From NCBI GenBank assembly GCA_002382495.1, contig DFXW01000042.1, positions 1-24,626 on the forward strand: a stretch of DNA of 24,626 bases, written 5' to 3'. The translations under genes and the position numbers were made by a program. Shown piece after piece: positions 8,054-16,700 of this stretch. The DNA comes from Flavobacterium sp. UBA4098. Lineage in GTDB: Bacteria > Bacteroidota > Bacteroidia > Flavobacteriales > Flavobacteriaceae. Below the pieces are notes generated by a model. It worked only from the letters and a program-made list of their open reading frames with translations. It was not told the DNA's origin and searched no databases. How positions within the stretch are numbered: position 1 is the stretch's first letter; each line of letters opens with the position of its first letter.

Positions 8054-8239
8054 ATGTCTCTTTATGTGTATATAGATACCGATAACCCTCCAACTCAAAA
8101 AGTAGGAACGGCACTTACGACAAATTCTATTGATATTACATCTTTAAAAGCTGCTACTTTGTATTATTGGAAAGTTGTAGTAAAAGATAACAAAGGCGGA
8201 GAAACTAGTGGACAGGTTTGGAGTTTTAAAACAATTTAA
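8054..8239 (+). pseudogene. Remnant of a fibronectin type III-like domain protein
   Basis: A 61-codon frame whose product SLYVYIDTDNPP...ATLYYWKVVVKDNKGGET...VWSFKT matches the second half of the fibronectin-III-like domains found at the C-terminus of many secreted Flavobacteriaceae proteins (strand pattern YYWKVVVKD and a final WSF-T). The first part of the domain, the signal peptide and any catalytic region are missing, and an in-frame TAA lies six bases before the ATG. It is best read as the 3' stump of a gene lost by deletion or insertion next to ssrA. Whether it is still translated as a 61-residue peptide cannot be seen. Confidence 0.6.
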
Positions 8240-8286
8240 ATTTAATAATATAAGCTTATATATAGAAATCAAAAACTTTTAATTAA

Positions 8287-9285
8287 CTACAAAGAATTCC
8301 TAATAATTAAGTTACATTTATTTTCTATTTTCTCATTTTGACCAATTAAAATCATTTGAGCCACTATTTTTCCCATGTCTTCAAAATTAGTTGAAATAGT
8401 AGTAATGCCATTTTCAACTACTTTCTTTAAAGGAGTTTCATTATATGAAATAATACCAAAATCTTTTCCGAGTTCCAATTGTTGCCGCTTGGATTTTTCG
8501 AGTACTTTAACTAGATCCCTGTCGTTAGGTATAATAAAAACTTGTCCTCTTTCAATAGTCCAATTTTCAAATTCAACTATTACTTCGCTTTCAAAATTAA
8601 AATCTGTTGTAAAATTCAAAAAACCCTCTTTCATACCTACTGGTTCTCTAAATCCAGGAAAAATTAAAATTAATTTGTTATATTTTTCTAGGCTATTTTT
8701 ACCTTTTTTTAAACTATTATAAATATCGTTTCTAAAATTTTGATACACAGCAGGGTATTGTTTCAGATCTGGATTAGTCTGATCTAAAATATAAACGTCT
8801 TTACTAGGAAGTGTTGCAATTAATTTCGCTGCATTTTCTAGATAGGTAGGCATTATTACATATTTAGTATAATTTCCATTACTTTCGTTGATGTGTTTTT
8901 CAAAAACTTTAGTGTTAAAATGATGAAAGAAAATATCAATTTGAGCCTCTTTACCCATATGTAAAATAAAAGAATTGTAAAGATCTTCTTTAAAACTATT
9001 TAGTTCGTCAAAAAGTAGAAAAACCCTTTGTTTAATATGTATTTCAGAACTTCTAATGTAATATCCTTTTCCGAAAATAGCGTAAATAATTCCTCTTTTT
9101 TTTAATATATCATAAGCAAGTAAAATAGTATCTCTTGAAAGAGTAAACTCTAAAGCAACTTTATTAATAGAGGGGAGTTTGTCATTCTTTTTCAACACTC
9201 CATTATCAATATTTTTCTCAATTGACACTATAATTTGTTTGTATTTAGGAACACTACTATTTTGATCAATATTTATTAGTTTCAT
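8287..9285 (-). CDS. GntR-family regulator with LacI-type ligand-binding domain, probable galactose regulator
   Basis: A 332-residue DNA-binding protein. Residues 5-70 form a GntR-type winged helix (PKYKQIIVSIEKNIDNG, DKLPSINKVALEFTLSRDTI, and the wing GIIYAIFGKGYYI). The remainder resembles a periplasmic-binding-protein fold of the LacI/GalR type, ending in TTISTNFEDMGKIVAQMILIG, a segment typical of that fold. This GntR-LacI hybrid architecture is known in Bacteroidota as a sugar-responsive regulator, for instance for arabinose. The gene is divergent from galM with a 140-base gap holding two palindromes, so the ligand is inferred to be galactose or a derivative, and it probably controls galMKTE and the symporter as well as itself. 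A TTG further upstream (9301-9303) is in frame, but the ATG at 9283-9285 is preferred. Confidence 0.82.
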   Translation of the reverse strand: MKLINIDQNSSVPKYKQIIVSIEKNIDNGVLKKNDKLPSINKVALEFTLSRDTILLAYDILKKRGIIYAIFGKGYYIRSSEIHIKQRVFLLFDELNSFKEDLYNSFILHMGKEAQIDIFFHHFNTKVFEKHINESNGNYTKYVIMPTYLENAAKLIATLPSKDVYILDQTNPDLKQYPAVYQNFRNDIYNSLKKGKNSLEKYNKLILIFPGFREPVGMKEGFLNFTTDFNFESEVIVEFENWTIERGQVFIIPNDRDLVKVLEKSKRQQLELGKDFGIISYNETPLKKVVENGITTISTNFEDMGKIVAQMILIGQNEKIENKCNLIIRNSL

Positions 9286-9323
9286 AACAGAAATTTTTAG
9301 CAATATAATAAAAAACCAGTAGG

Positions 9324-9361
9324 TACTAGTATGATTAATTTCAAATTTAAATTTAAATTTG
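9324..9361. promoter_or_regulatory. Candidate operators between the regulator and galM
   Basis: Two exact palindromes lie in the divergent gap: TACTAGTA (9324-9331) and the 20-base CAAATTTAAATTTAAATTTG (9342-9361). The first sits about 40 bases before the regulator start, near where its own promoter should lie; the second is centred about 75 bases before galM. Their location suits binding by a dimeric GntR-LacI regulator, but the second is pure A/T apart from its ends and may partly be compositional. Confidence 0.4.
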
Positions 9362-9425
9362 TTTTTTGTTAATCCTATTTTTTTTGTAGAAAAAAAACCA
9401 ATTATATAAAATTAAGCGCCTTAAT

Positions 9426-10433
9426 ATGAATAATATATCAAATACGATTAAAAAACCAACGTATTCAACACTATCAAACAAATACGGTTTAGAAATCAGT
9501 ATTTCTAACTTTGGAGCAAGTCTTACTTCATTAAAAATTCCATTACCAAGTGGCGAGAAAATTGATGTGGTTTTAGGTTTTGATACTGTTAACAATTATA
9601 AAAAATCATTTGATCTACCTTCGGCTCCTTATTTCGGATCGATTGTAGGACGATATGCTGGTCGAATAGCTAATGGAAATTTTGAATTAGATGGCAAGCA
9701 ACACCAATTATTTCAAAACAATAACAGGAATTCCTTACATGGCGGAAAAGAGGGCTTTAGCCAAAAAAACTGGATCATTATTGATTCAAAATCAACTAAA
9801 AATTCATCAGTAACTTTAGAATATACAAGTCCTTCATATGAAGAAAACTATCCGGGTGAACTTAAGGTACTGGTAACTTATACCTTATCTGAATCAAATG
9901 AGTTGGCTATTGAATATAATGCTATTTCTTCTGAAGATACTATAATTAATTTAACTCATCATAGTTATTTTAATCTTGATGGACATGCTAGTACGATTGA
10001 AAATCAAAAATTAATGGTTGCTTCTAATACTCTATTAGAAACTAATAAAGATAATATTCCAACAGGAAGTTTTATTGATTTATCAGATCATGAATTCAAT
10101 TTTAATGTTCCCAAAAAATGTCCTATTGTTATTGACAACACATTTGTTATAGCCGACAGTGGAGATGTTGTTTCGGCAAGTTTGTTTAACCCTAAAAATA
10201 ATTTAAAAATGGAAGTAATTACAAACCAACCCGGAATTCATATTTATGTTGGTGGAAATTGTTTCGGAAAAATTAAAGGTAAAGAAGGTGCCCATTATCA
10301 TCCTTTAAGCGGTATATGTTTTGAAACACAAAACTATCCTGATGCACCCAACCATGATAATTTTCCTAATGCCGTAATAAAGAAAGGCGAACGCTATTAT
10401 CATAAAACTATTTATAGATTTAAATTTGAATAA
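9426..10433 (+). CDS. galM: Aldose 1-epimerase (galactose mutarotase), cytoplasmic
   Basis: A 335-residue protein without a signal peptide that converts beta-D-galactose to the alpha form, the substrate of galactokinase. Family motifs are intact: GRYAGRIANG (75-84), NSLHGG with His105, NLTHHSYFNL with the catalytic His179, Asp237 in IDNTF, and the catalytic base Glu300 in CFETQNYPDAPNH. It is the first gene of the plus-strand operon galM-galK-galT-galE, 39 bases ahead of galK, and is divergent from the GntR-type regulator. A second, exported mutarotase is encoded at 20963-22117; the two differ clearly in sequence and in the presence of a leader, so they are not a recent duplication. Confidence 0.95.
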   Translation: MNNISNTIKKPTYSTLSNKYGLEISISNFGASLTSLKIPLPSGEKIDVVLGFDTVNNYKKSFDLPSAPYFGSIVGRYAGRIANGNFELDGKQHQLFQNNNRNSLHGGKEGFSQKNWIIIDSKSTKNSSVTLEYTSPSYEENYPGELKVLVTYTLSESNELAIEYNAISSEDTIINLTHHSYFNLDGHASTIENQKLMVASNTLLETNKDNIPTGSFIDLSDHEFNFNVPKKCPIVIDNTFVIADSGDVVSASLFNPKNNLKMEVITNQPGIHIYVGGNCFGKIKGKEGAHYHPLSGICFETQNYPDAPNHDNFPNAVIKKGERYYHKTIYRFKFE

Positions 10434-10472
10434 AAGAAAACTAACATACGAAAAACACATACACATACTATA

Positions 10473-11639
10473 ATGAATGATATTTTAATACAAAAAACCG
10501 TAGCTTTTTTTAAAGAACAATTTGACACCATACCTACCAAAACTGTACTTTCTCCAGGAAGAATAAATATTATTGGTGAGCATATTGACTATAATGATGG
10601 GTTTGTTTTGCCGGCTGCAATTGATAAAATTATTTGTTTTGCTTTTGAGAAAAATAATACTAATACCTCAAAAATAATTGCGATTGATCTTGATGATGAG
10701 TTTGAAATAAATTTAAATGAAACTGTTCAATTAGAAGATGAAATTTGGACAAATTACTTACGAGGAGTCATTAATCAATTAAAAAATAATGGATATGTTT
10801 TTGAAGGTTTTAATTGTGTTTTCAGTAGTAATATTCCAGAAGGCTCAGGTTTATCATCTTCAGCAGCATTAGAATGTGGATTTCTTTTTGGGATTAACGA
10901 ACTTTTCGATTTGAAAATTAAACCTATTGAAATTGCATTGATGGGTCAAAAAGCAGAACATTGGGTTGGCATTAACTGTGGAATTATGGACCAATTTTCG
11001 AGTGTAATGGGATTAAAAGATAAAGTATTAAAAATAGATTGTAGCACATTAGAATTTGATTATCACGATGCTAATTTTTGTGATTACTCATTAGTATTAT
11101 TCGATTCAAATGTAAAACACTCTTTAATGGTATCAGCCTACAATCAAAGAAGATCTCAATGTGAAGAAGGAATTTTAATGCTAAGAACAAATTTTCCAGA
11201 AATTAAAAATTTTAGAGATTGTACAGAAAGTCATCTTTTGAGTATGAAAAATATAATGAGTCCAGAGGTTTATAAAAGATGCTGTTATGTAGTTAAAGAA
11301 ATCAACAGGGTTATAAAAGCCTGTGAAGCATTGGATAAAGGTCAAATGGAAGAATTAGGAAAATTAATGTTTGAAACTCATGAAGGATTATCCTTGGAAT
11401 ATGAAGTTAGTTGTAATGAATTGGATTTTTTAGTAGATACCGTAAAAAAAGAGAATGCTGTAATTGGTTCGCGATTAATGGGCGGAGGTTTTGGAGGTTG
11501 TACTATAAACTTAATAAAAAAAGGAGAAGAAGAAGTTATAAAATCAAAGCTATCTAAATTATATAGGGAGGCATTTGATATCGAATTAAAAATTTATGAC
11601 GTTAAAATAAATAACGGCACAACACTTTATAATAATTAG
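10473..11639 (+). CDS. galK: Galactokinase
   Basis: A 388-residue GHMP-family kinase that phosphorylates alpha-D-galactose at C1 with ATP, the first committed Leloir step. The galactokinase signature GRINIIGEHIDYNDG spans 29-43, the ATP-binding loop PEGSGLSSSAALE 122-134, the catalytic Asp173 lies in NCGIMDQFSS, and the third GHMP motif GGGFGGCTI is at 337-345. Length is usual. The stop codon is one base from the ATG of galT, so translation is probably coupled. The ATG at 10473 precedes the conserved N-terminal galactokinase region by the expected distance. Confidence 0.97.
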   Translation: MNDILIQKTVAFFKEQFDTIPTKTVLSPGRINIIGEHIDYNDGFVLPAAIDKIICFAFEKNNTNTSKIIAIDLDDEFEINLNETVQLEDEIWTNYLRGVINQLKNNGYVFEGFNCVFSSNIPEGSGLSSSAALECGFLFGINELFDLKIKPIEIALMGQKAEHWVGINCGIMDQFSSVMGLKDKVLKIDCSTLEFDYHDANFCDYSLVLFDSNVKHSLMVSAYNQRRSQCEEGILMLRTNFPEIKNFRDCTESHLLSMKNIMSPEVYKRCCYVVKEINRVIKACEALDKGQMEELGKLMFETHEGLSLEYEVSCNELDFLVDTVKKENAVIGSRLMGGGFGGCTINLIKKGEEEVIKSKLSKLYREAFDIELKIYDVKINNGTTLYNN

Positions 11640-11640
11640 A

Positions 11641-12696
11641 ATGAAAAGATTTGAAATTAACGAAGATCCACATAGACGCTTTAATCCATTAATTAATGAA
11701 TGGGTTTTAGTTTCACCTCATAGAGCTAAAAGACCTTGGCAAGGACAAAATGAAGCTGTTGCTGATGATGACAGACCAGAATGTGACCCTACTTGTTACT
11801 TATGTCCGGGTAATGTTCGTGCTAATGGTGAAGTTAATCCGAAATATAATAGTTCATTCGTATTTGAAAATGATTTTGCGGCATTAAAACAAGAGGAAAT
11901 TGTTTTTGACAAAAGTGTAATGAATCCATTCTTTATAGCTAAACCTGAAAGAGGTATTGCTAGAGTAGTATGTTTCTCCCCCAAACATAATATTACATTA
12001 CCCGAAATGGATTTGCCAACAATTGAAGATATCATAAAAACTTGGCAAAAAGAATATTCAGATTTAGGAAATATAGATTATATCAATTATGTACAAATTT
12101 TTGAAAATAAAGGAAGTGTAATGGGGTGTAGCAACCCCCATCCACATGGACAAATTTGGGCACAATCTTCTTTACCAACACAAATTGAAAAAACACAAAA
12201 TAGTCTAAAATCCTATTTTGATAAAAACAAAAGCAACTTACTTTTGGATTATTTAGCTAGTGAATTGGAGGCAAAAGAACGCATTGTTATTGAAAACGAA
12301 CACTTTGTTGCCTTGGTTCCTTTTTGGGCTATTTGGCCATTCGAAACAATGATAATTTGCAAACGTCATATAACTAAAATTACGGATTTTAATAATGAAG
12401 AAGTGGCGGCATTCGCTATACTTCTGAAACAGCTAACGGCTAAATACGATAATCTTTTTGAAACATCATTTCCATACTCTTCAGGAATTCATCAGGCGCC
12501 AACTGATGGAGAATCGCATCCTGAATGGCTATTTCATATGCACTTTTACCCGCCTTTATTACGTTCAGCTACTATTAAAAAATTCATGGTAGGCTACGAA
12601 ATGATGGGTGAATCCCAACGAGATATTACCGCTGAAAAAAGTGCTCAAATGCTAAGAGATTTATCTGACACACATTATAAAACAACTAAGCAATGA
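11641..12696 (+). CDS. galT: Galactose-1-phosphate uridylyltransferase
   Basis: A 351-residue HIT-superfamily enzyme that swaps UMP between UDP-glucose and galactose-1-phosphate. Cys52 and Cys55 in TCYLCPGN and His116 correspond to zinc ligands of E. coli GalT. The nucleophile motif NPHPHGQIW places the catalytic histidine at 169 (H167-P-H169). The C-terminal half has a further HIT-type fold with IHQAPTDGE and FHMHFYPPLLRS. It begins one base after galK and its TGA overlaps the ATG of galE by four bases, so galKTE form a translationally linked unit. Confidence 0.97.
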   Translation: MKRFEINEDPHRRFNPLINEWVLVSPHRAKRPWQGQNEAVADDDRPECDPTCYLCPGNVRANGEVNPKYNSSFVFENDFAALKQEEIVFDKSVMNPFFIAKPERGIARVVCFSPKHNITLPEMDLPTIEDIIKTWQKEYSDLGNIDYINYVQIFENKGSVMGCSNPHPHGQIWAQSSLPTQIEKTQNSLKSYFDKNKSNLLLDYLASELEAKERIVIENEHFVALVPFWAIWPFETMIICKRHITKITDFNNEEVAAFAILLKQLTAKYDNLFETSFPYSSGIHQAPTDGESHPEWLFHMHFYPPLLRSATIKKFMVGYEMMGESQRDITAEKSAQMLRDLSDTHYKTTKQ

Positions 12697-13709
12697 AAAT
12701 ATTAGTAACAGGAGGGCTTGGATATATTGGTTCTCATACAGTTGTAGAGTTACAAAACAAAGGATTTGAAGTTGTAATTATTGATAATCTTTCAAATTCA
12801 TCAGAAGATGTTTTGAAAGGAATTACTGCTATTACTGGGAAAGCCCCTAGTTTTGAAAAAATAGATTTAAGAAACAGAATAGCTGTACTAGAATTTTTTA
12901 AGAAAAACAACGACATTAATGGAGTGATACACTTTGCCGCTTCAAAAGCGGTTGGAGAAAGTGTATCTAACCCCTTATTGTATTATGAAAACAACATTTT
13001 ATCTTTAGTTCATGTTTTACAAGAATTGCAACAAAAACCTGAAGCAAATTTTATTTTCAGTTCTTCTTGTACAGTTTACGGCCAAGCTGATGTAATGCCA
13101 ATTGACGAAAATGCAGCTATAAAACCTGCAATGTCACCTTATGGAAATACCAAACAGATTGGAGAAGAAATTATAAATGATGTTTCAAAAGTTAGTAATA
13201 TAAATGCTATTTTACTTCGCTATTTCAATCCTATTGGAGCACATCCTTCTGCTGAGATTGGGGAATTACCAATTGGTGTACCTCAAAATTTAGTGCCATT
13301 TATTACACAAACTGGTATGGGTTTACGAAGTGAATTGATGGTGTATGGTAACGATTATCCAACAAAAGATGGCACTTGTATTCGTGATTATATTCACGTG
13401 GTCGATTTAGCCAATGCACACGTAGTAGCTTTACAACGACTTTTAGAAAATAAAAATACAGACCCTGTAGAAATATTCAATCTTGGAACTGGAGTTGGAA
13501 GCTCCGTACTTGAAGTCATTTCTAGCTTTGAAAAAGCAAGTGGAAAACCATTTCCATATTCTATAACTAAAAGAAGAGAAGGCGATGTAACCAAAACTTA
13601 TGCTAGTACAGAAAAAGCAAATAAAGTGCTAGGTTGGAAAACCAAATCCTCTTTAGATGAGGCAATAGAAAGTGCTTGGAAATGGGAACAAAAAGTTAGA
13701 AATAACTAA
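12693..13709 (+). CDS. galE: UDP-glucose 4-epimerase
   Basis: A 338-residue extended short-chain dehydrogenase that regenerates UDP-glucose from UDP-galactose. The NAD-binding loop GGLGYIG is at 7-13, and the catalytic residues Ser125 (FSSSCTVYG) and the pair Tyr150/Lys154 (SPYGNTKQ) align with Ser124, Tyr149 and Lys153 of E. coli GalE. The substrate-binding segment RYFNPIGAHPSAEIGE is intact. Its start overlaps the galT stop by four bases (ATGA). This completes the Leloir pathway; the enzyme also supplies UDP-galactose for envelope polysaccharide. Confidence 0.97.
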   Translation: MKILVTGGLGYIGSHTVVELQNKGFEVVIIDNLSNSSEDVLKGITAITGKAPSFEKIDLRNRIAVLEFFKKNNDINGVIHFAASKAVGESVSNPLLYYENNILSLVHVLQELQQKPEANFIFSSSCTVYGQADVMPIDENAAIKPAMSPYGNTKQIGEEIINDVSKVSNINAILLRYFNPIGAHPSAEIGELPIGVPQNLVPFITQTGMGLRSELMVYGNDYPTKDGTCIRDYIHVVDLANAHVVALQRLLENKNTDPVEIFNLGTGVGSSVLEVISSFEKASGKPFPYSITKRREGDVTKTYASTEKANKVLGWKTKSSLDEAIESAWKWEQKVRNN

Positions 13710-13787
13710 CATTATATAAATTTTAATTGTATTCATCTTATTTTTCATAGTAACCAAATAAATTATTTAATTAACAAAAATCATTTT

Positions 13788-15476
13788 ATGAACACATTAC
13801 ATCTTGCTGATTACATGGTCTTCCTAGTATACTTCTTTATAGTGTCTGGATATGGCTATTGGATTTACAAAAGGAAGCAAACCGCTACAAACTCAGCTTC
13901 ACATGATTATTTTTTAGCTGAAGGTTCATTAACATGGTGGGCTATTGGAACCTCTTTAATTGCATCAAATATTTCATCAGAGCAATTCATTGCCATGTCT
14001 GGAAATGGATTCAAAATGGGATTAGCTATCGCTACCTATGAATGGATGGCTGCATTAACATTAATTATTGTTGCTGTTTTTTTTATTCCAGTTTACTTGA
14101 AGAATAAAATTTTTACAATGCCTCAATTTTTGAGAGAAAGATATAATGGAGATATTGCCATGATTATGGCCGTTTTTTGGTTATTACTATATGTAATAGT
14201 AAACTTAACTTCCATTCTTTATTTAGGTGCATTAGCAGTAAATGGTATATCAGGTATTAATTTGGATTTATGCATGTATGGATTAGCATTCTTTGCAATT
14301 ATTATTGCATTGGGTGGTATGAAAGTTATTGGATATACCGATGTTATTCAAGTAGTTTTTTTAATCTTTGGAGGTCTGGTTACTACATATTTAGCTTTAG
14401 ATAAAGTAGCTGAACTAAATGGGCAACACGGAATGATAAATGGATTTAACTATATGTTGAATCAATCTGGTGATCATTTTCATATGATTTTCAAAAAAGA
14501 TAGTCCTAACTTCCCTAGCTTACCTGGACTTAGTGTTTTACTCGGTGGAATGTGGATCGTAAATTTAAATTATTGGGGTTGTAACCAATACATTACTCAA
14601 AGAGCGCTGGGTGCTGACTTAAAAACTGCCAGAAGCGGTATTTTATTTGCAGCATTTTTAAAATTATTAATGCCTGTTATTGTTGTTTTACCTGGAATTG
14701 CCGCTTATGTCATTTATACAAAAGGTGGATTGCAAACCGAATTACTTGGGCCTGACGGAGTTTTAAATCCAGACCGCTCTTATCCAGTTTTATTAAATTT
14801 ATTACCTGTTGGATTAAAAGGATTGTCATTTGCTGCCTTGACTGCAGCTGTTGTAGCTTCTTTAGCAGGAAAAGTTAATAGTATATCAACCATTTTTACT
14901 TTGGACATTTTTAAGAAAAAAATTGACACAAATGCTAGTGAAAAGAAAATGGTTAGAGTTGGTAAACTAACTGTTTTAGTAGCTATGCTTTTAGCAGTTA
15001 TAATTGCTCCGCATTTAGGAATTGATAAAAAAGGTGGATTTGAATTTATCCAGGAATATACCGGATTTGTGAGCCCAGGTGTTTTTGCCATGTTTATAAT
15101 GGGATTCTTCTGGAAGAAAACTAGTTCTAATGCAGCGATGTTTGCTACAATTGGAGGATTTGTATTATCTGTAATTTTCAAGTTCTTACCTCAATATGTA
15201 AATTTAGAGTTTTTGCACTCCACTGGATTTTCAGTACTAATTCCTCAAGAAAATGGATCAAGTATATATGAAATTCCATTTATAGACCGTATGGGTTTTG
15301 TTTTTGTAATCTGTGTGCTTTTGATGATAGTCATAAGTATAATTGACCAAAAACGAGGAATAAAAACAAATGGTTTAGAAATAGATTCATCCATGTTTAA
15401 AGTAAACAGCGCATTTTTAGCAGGAAGTATATTTATAACAGGAATATTGGTAGCGTTATATTCTATATTCTGGTAG
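13788..15476 (+). CDS. Sodium/galactose symporter (SSS family, vSGLT-like)
   Basis: A 562-residue inner-membrane transporter of the SLC5/SSS family with about 14 membrane segments. It is strikingly like Vibrio vSGLT from memory: the galactose-site residues of vSGLT (Gln69, Glu88, Asn260, Tyr263, Lys294) are matched by Gln66 in NISSEQF, Glu85 in ATYEWMA, Asn259 and Tyr262 in NLNYWG, and Lys292 in FAAFLKL. The IQEYTG segment holding vSGLT Gln428 is also present. The gene follows galE by 78 bases with no terminator between, so it is probably the last gene of the gal operon. Galactose specificity is inferred from these residues and the neighbours; glucose transport is also possible. Confidence 0.92.
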   Translation: MNTLHLADYMVFLVYFFIVSGYGYWIYKRKQTATNSASHDYFLAEGSLTWWAIGTSLIASNISSEQFIAMSGNGFKMGLAIATYEWMAALTLIIVAVFFIPVYLKNKIFTMPQFLRERYNGDIAMIMAVFWLLLYVIVNLTSILYLGALAVNGISGINLDLCMYGLAFFAIIIALGGMKVIGYTDVIQVVFLIFGGLVTTYLALDKVAELNGQHGMINGFNYMLNQSGDHFHMIFKKDSPNFPSLPGLSVLLGGMWIVNLNYWGCNQYITQRALGADLKTARSGILFAAFLKLLMPVIVVLPGIAAYVIYTKGGLQTELLGPDGVLNPDRSYPVLLNLLPVGLKGLSFAALTAAVVASLAGKVNSISTIFTLDIFKKKIDTNASEKKMVRVGKLTVLVAMLLAVIIAPHLGIDKKGGFEFIQEYTGFVSPGVFAMFIMGFFWKKTSSNAAMFATIGGFVLSVIFKFLPQYVNLEFLHSTGFSVLIPQENGSSIYEIPFIDRMGFVFVICVLLMIVISIIDQKRGIKTNGLEIDSSMFKVNSAFLAGSIFITGILVALYSIFW

Positions 15477-15757
15477 AAATAATTAATGCTAAAGCATATA
15501 AAACATTTATAAACTAGTTATTTTCAATTTATACAATTCTTAATAAAGAGTTTAGATATGATCCGGTATTAGTTTCTGGATTCAAAGAAGAATTTAATAA
15601 CACATAAAAATGGTTGATAAGGTATTTCAATTGTAATTTAAAATAGAACTATTGTAATTTATAGTACAATGATTAAAGTACATTTTAGTAATTACTGAAT
15701 ACTAATTCAAAAAAATAAAATAAATACAATAAATAAGTGGTTTGTTTTTTTGTATTT
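15477..15757. other. Non-coding stretch after the symporter, with a short relict frame and a direct repeat
   Basis: No start-bearing gene is visible. An open frame without a start (15518-15607; LFSIYTILNKEFRYD...FKEEFNNT then TAA) could be the tail of a lost gene or chance. The 11-base direct repeat ATTGTAATTTA occurs at 15630-15640 and 15651-15661, exactly two helical turns (21 bp) apart. The gal transcript probably runs through this region to the terminator at 15758-15792. Confidence 0.45.
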
Positions 15758-15792
15758 AACCCTCCTTCATATTTCATGTTGGAGGTTTTTTT
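15758..15792 (+). terminator. Rho-independent terminator, probable end of the gal-symporter operon
   Basis: CCTCC (15761-15765) pairs with GGAGG (15781-15785), extended by AA/TT across one bulged C, with a 15-base loop and seven T following. It is 282 bases past the symporter stop. Confidence 0.7.
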
Positions 15793-15930
15793 ATAAAAAT
15801 AATTTGTCTTGATAAAATTGAAAACTATCTATTTTGAAAGTAATATAAAAAATAACTTAAGCTATAAAAATACCTTATAGTTCTTATAAAAAAACCAACT
15901 ATAAAACCTCCCTTATAAATAAACCGAAAC

Positions 15931-15963
15931 AAAAAAAGTGCTATAAATTAATATAGCACTTTT
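15931..15963 (-). terminator. Rho-independent terminator for the small outer-membrane barrel gene
   Basis: A perfect 12-bp stem, AAAAGTGCTATA / TATAGCACTTTT, with a six-base loop, lies 31 bases beyond the stop at 15994. On the minus strand the stem is followed by seven T (15931-15937), the normal intrinsic terminator layout. Confidence 0.85.
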
Positions 15964-15993
15964 GAAAAAAGTATATAAAATTCACTTAAATGA

Positions 15994-16656
15994 TTATTCC
16001 GAAGGGGATTCACCTAATTTGACAACTAAACCTGCAGTGTGTTGAAAAAAAGATGGCGCATAAGGCATACCATTAGTAATTCTATCTTCAAAAGATTTTT
16101 TGTATTTAGTTGCTAACTCTAAACCAATATGTTTTGAAAACCATATTGTTACTCCAAGTCCAGGATTTATTGTTCCAAAACTGGATCCTTTAAGAAAATT
16201 ATATCCACCCCCTATAGAAAGTGAGGGATCAATCATTTTAGATTTAATTGCAGATTGAAAAGTATATCTAAATGTTGCATCAATTCCGTAATAGGTTAAA
16301 TCCCCAGGATTTGAAACCACGAAGCCTCTAGAATCATGACCTAAAGCTGCAGGATTAAAACTTACAAATTTGGACATTTTATTTATATATCCAGCAACTC
16401 CAAAAGTTACATTGTCTTTAATATATTTAGATATTCCAACATAGGATACAGTAGGCATAATATTCCAATTATCCTTTACGTCAAAAGGTTGAGAAATATG
16501 ACCGTCAAGCCAATTTTTACCTCCTCCCGCACTGGTTTTTGTATCAATGGCATTAACTCCAAAAGAAATTGCCCAAGGGTTTTTACTGTCTTGAGAATGA
16601 GAATTTAAACTCATAAAAATCAATACAGCAACAAAAATTTTGTCAAGATTTTTCAT
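15994..16656 (-). CDS. Small outer-membrane beta-barrel protein (OmpA N-terminal-domain-like)
   Basis: A 220-residue secreted protein. Residues 1-21 are a signal peptide (MKNLDKIFVAVLIFMSLNSHSQ), followed by alternating beta strands such as KNPWAISFGVNAIDT, TFGVAGYINKM, GIDATFRYTF, LSIGGGYNF and a final HTAGLVVKLGE. The NPWAISFGVNAID start is familiar from Flavobacterium OmpA-family proteins, where the barrel is followed by a peptidoglycan-binding OmpA domain; here that second domain is absent and the protein ends soon after the last strand. It therefore may act only as a membrane barrel. It has its own promoter-like box and a strong terminator, so it appears monocistronic. Ligand and role are unknown. 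Confidence 0.72.
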   Translation of the reverse strand: MKNLDKIFVAVLIFMSLNSHSQDSKNPWAISFGVNAIDTKTSAGGGKNWLDGHISQPFDVKDNWNIMPTVSYVGISKYIKDNVTFGVAGYINKMSKFVSFNPAALGHDSRGFVVSNPGDLTYYGIDATFRYTFQSAIKSKMIDPSLSIGGGYNFLKGSSFGTINPGLGVTIWFSKHIGLELATKYKKSFEDRITNGMPYAPSFFQHTAGLVVKLGESPSE

Positions 16657-16692
16657 ACATGTTTTTTTAAATTATTTATTAGTGTTACCTAA

Positions 16693-16700
16693 CAAATATA
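16693..16700 (-). promoter_or_regulatory. Bacteroidota-type -7 box upstream of the small barrel gene
   Basis: On the minus strand TATATTTG matches TAnnTTTG exactly, predicting a start near 16686 and a leader of about 30 bases before the ATG at 16656. The nearest TTTG upstream is only 12 bp away instead of about 19, so the -33 box is poor. Confidence 0.5.

Noticed and set aside
8248..8261. Perfect palindrome ATATAAGCTTATAT near the end of the regulator gene
   Set aside because: No loop and no T run, and almost all A/T; not convincing as a terminator or operator.
14780..15181. 133-codon minus-strand frame inside the symporter gene
   Set aside because: Antisense to conserved vSGLT-like sequence; no domain or start signal.
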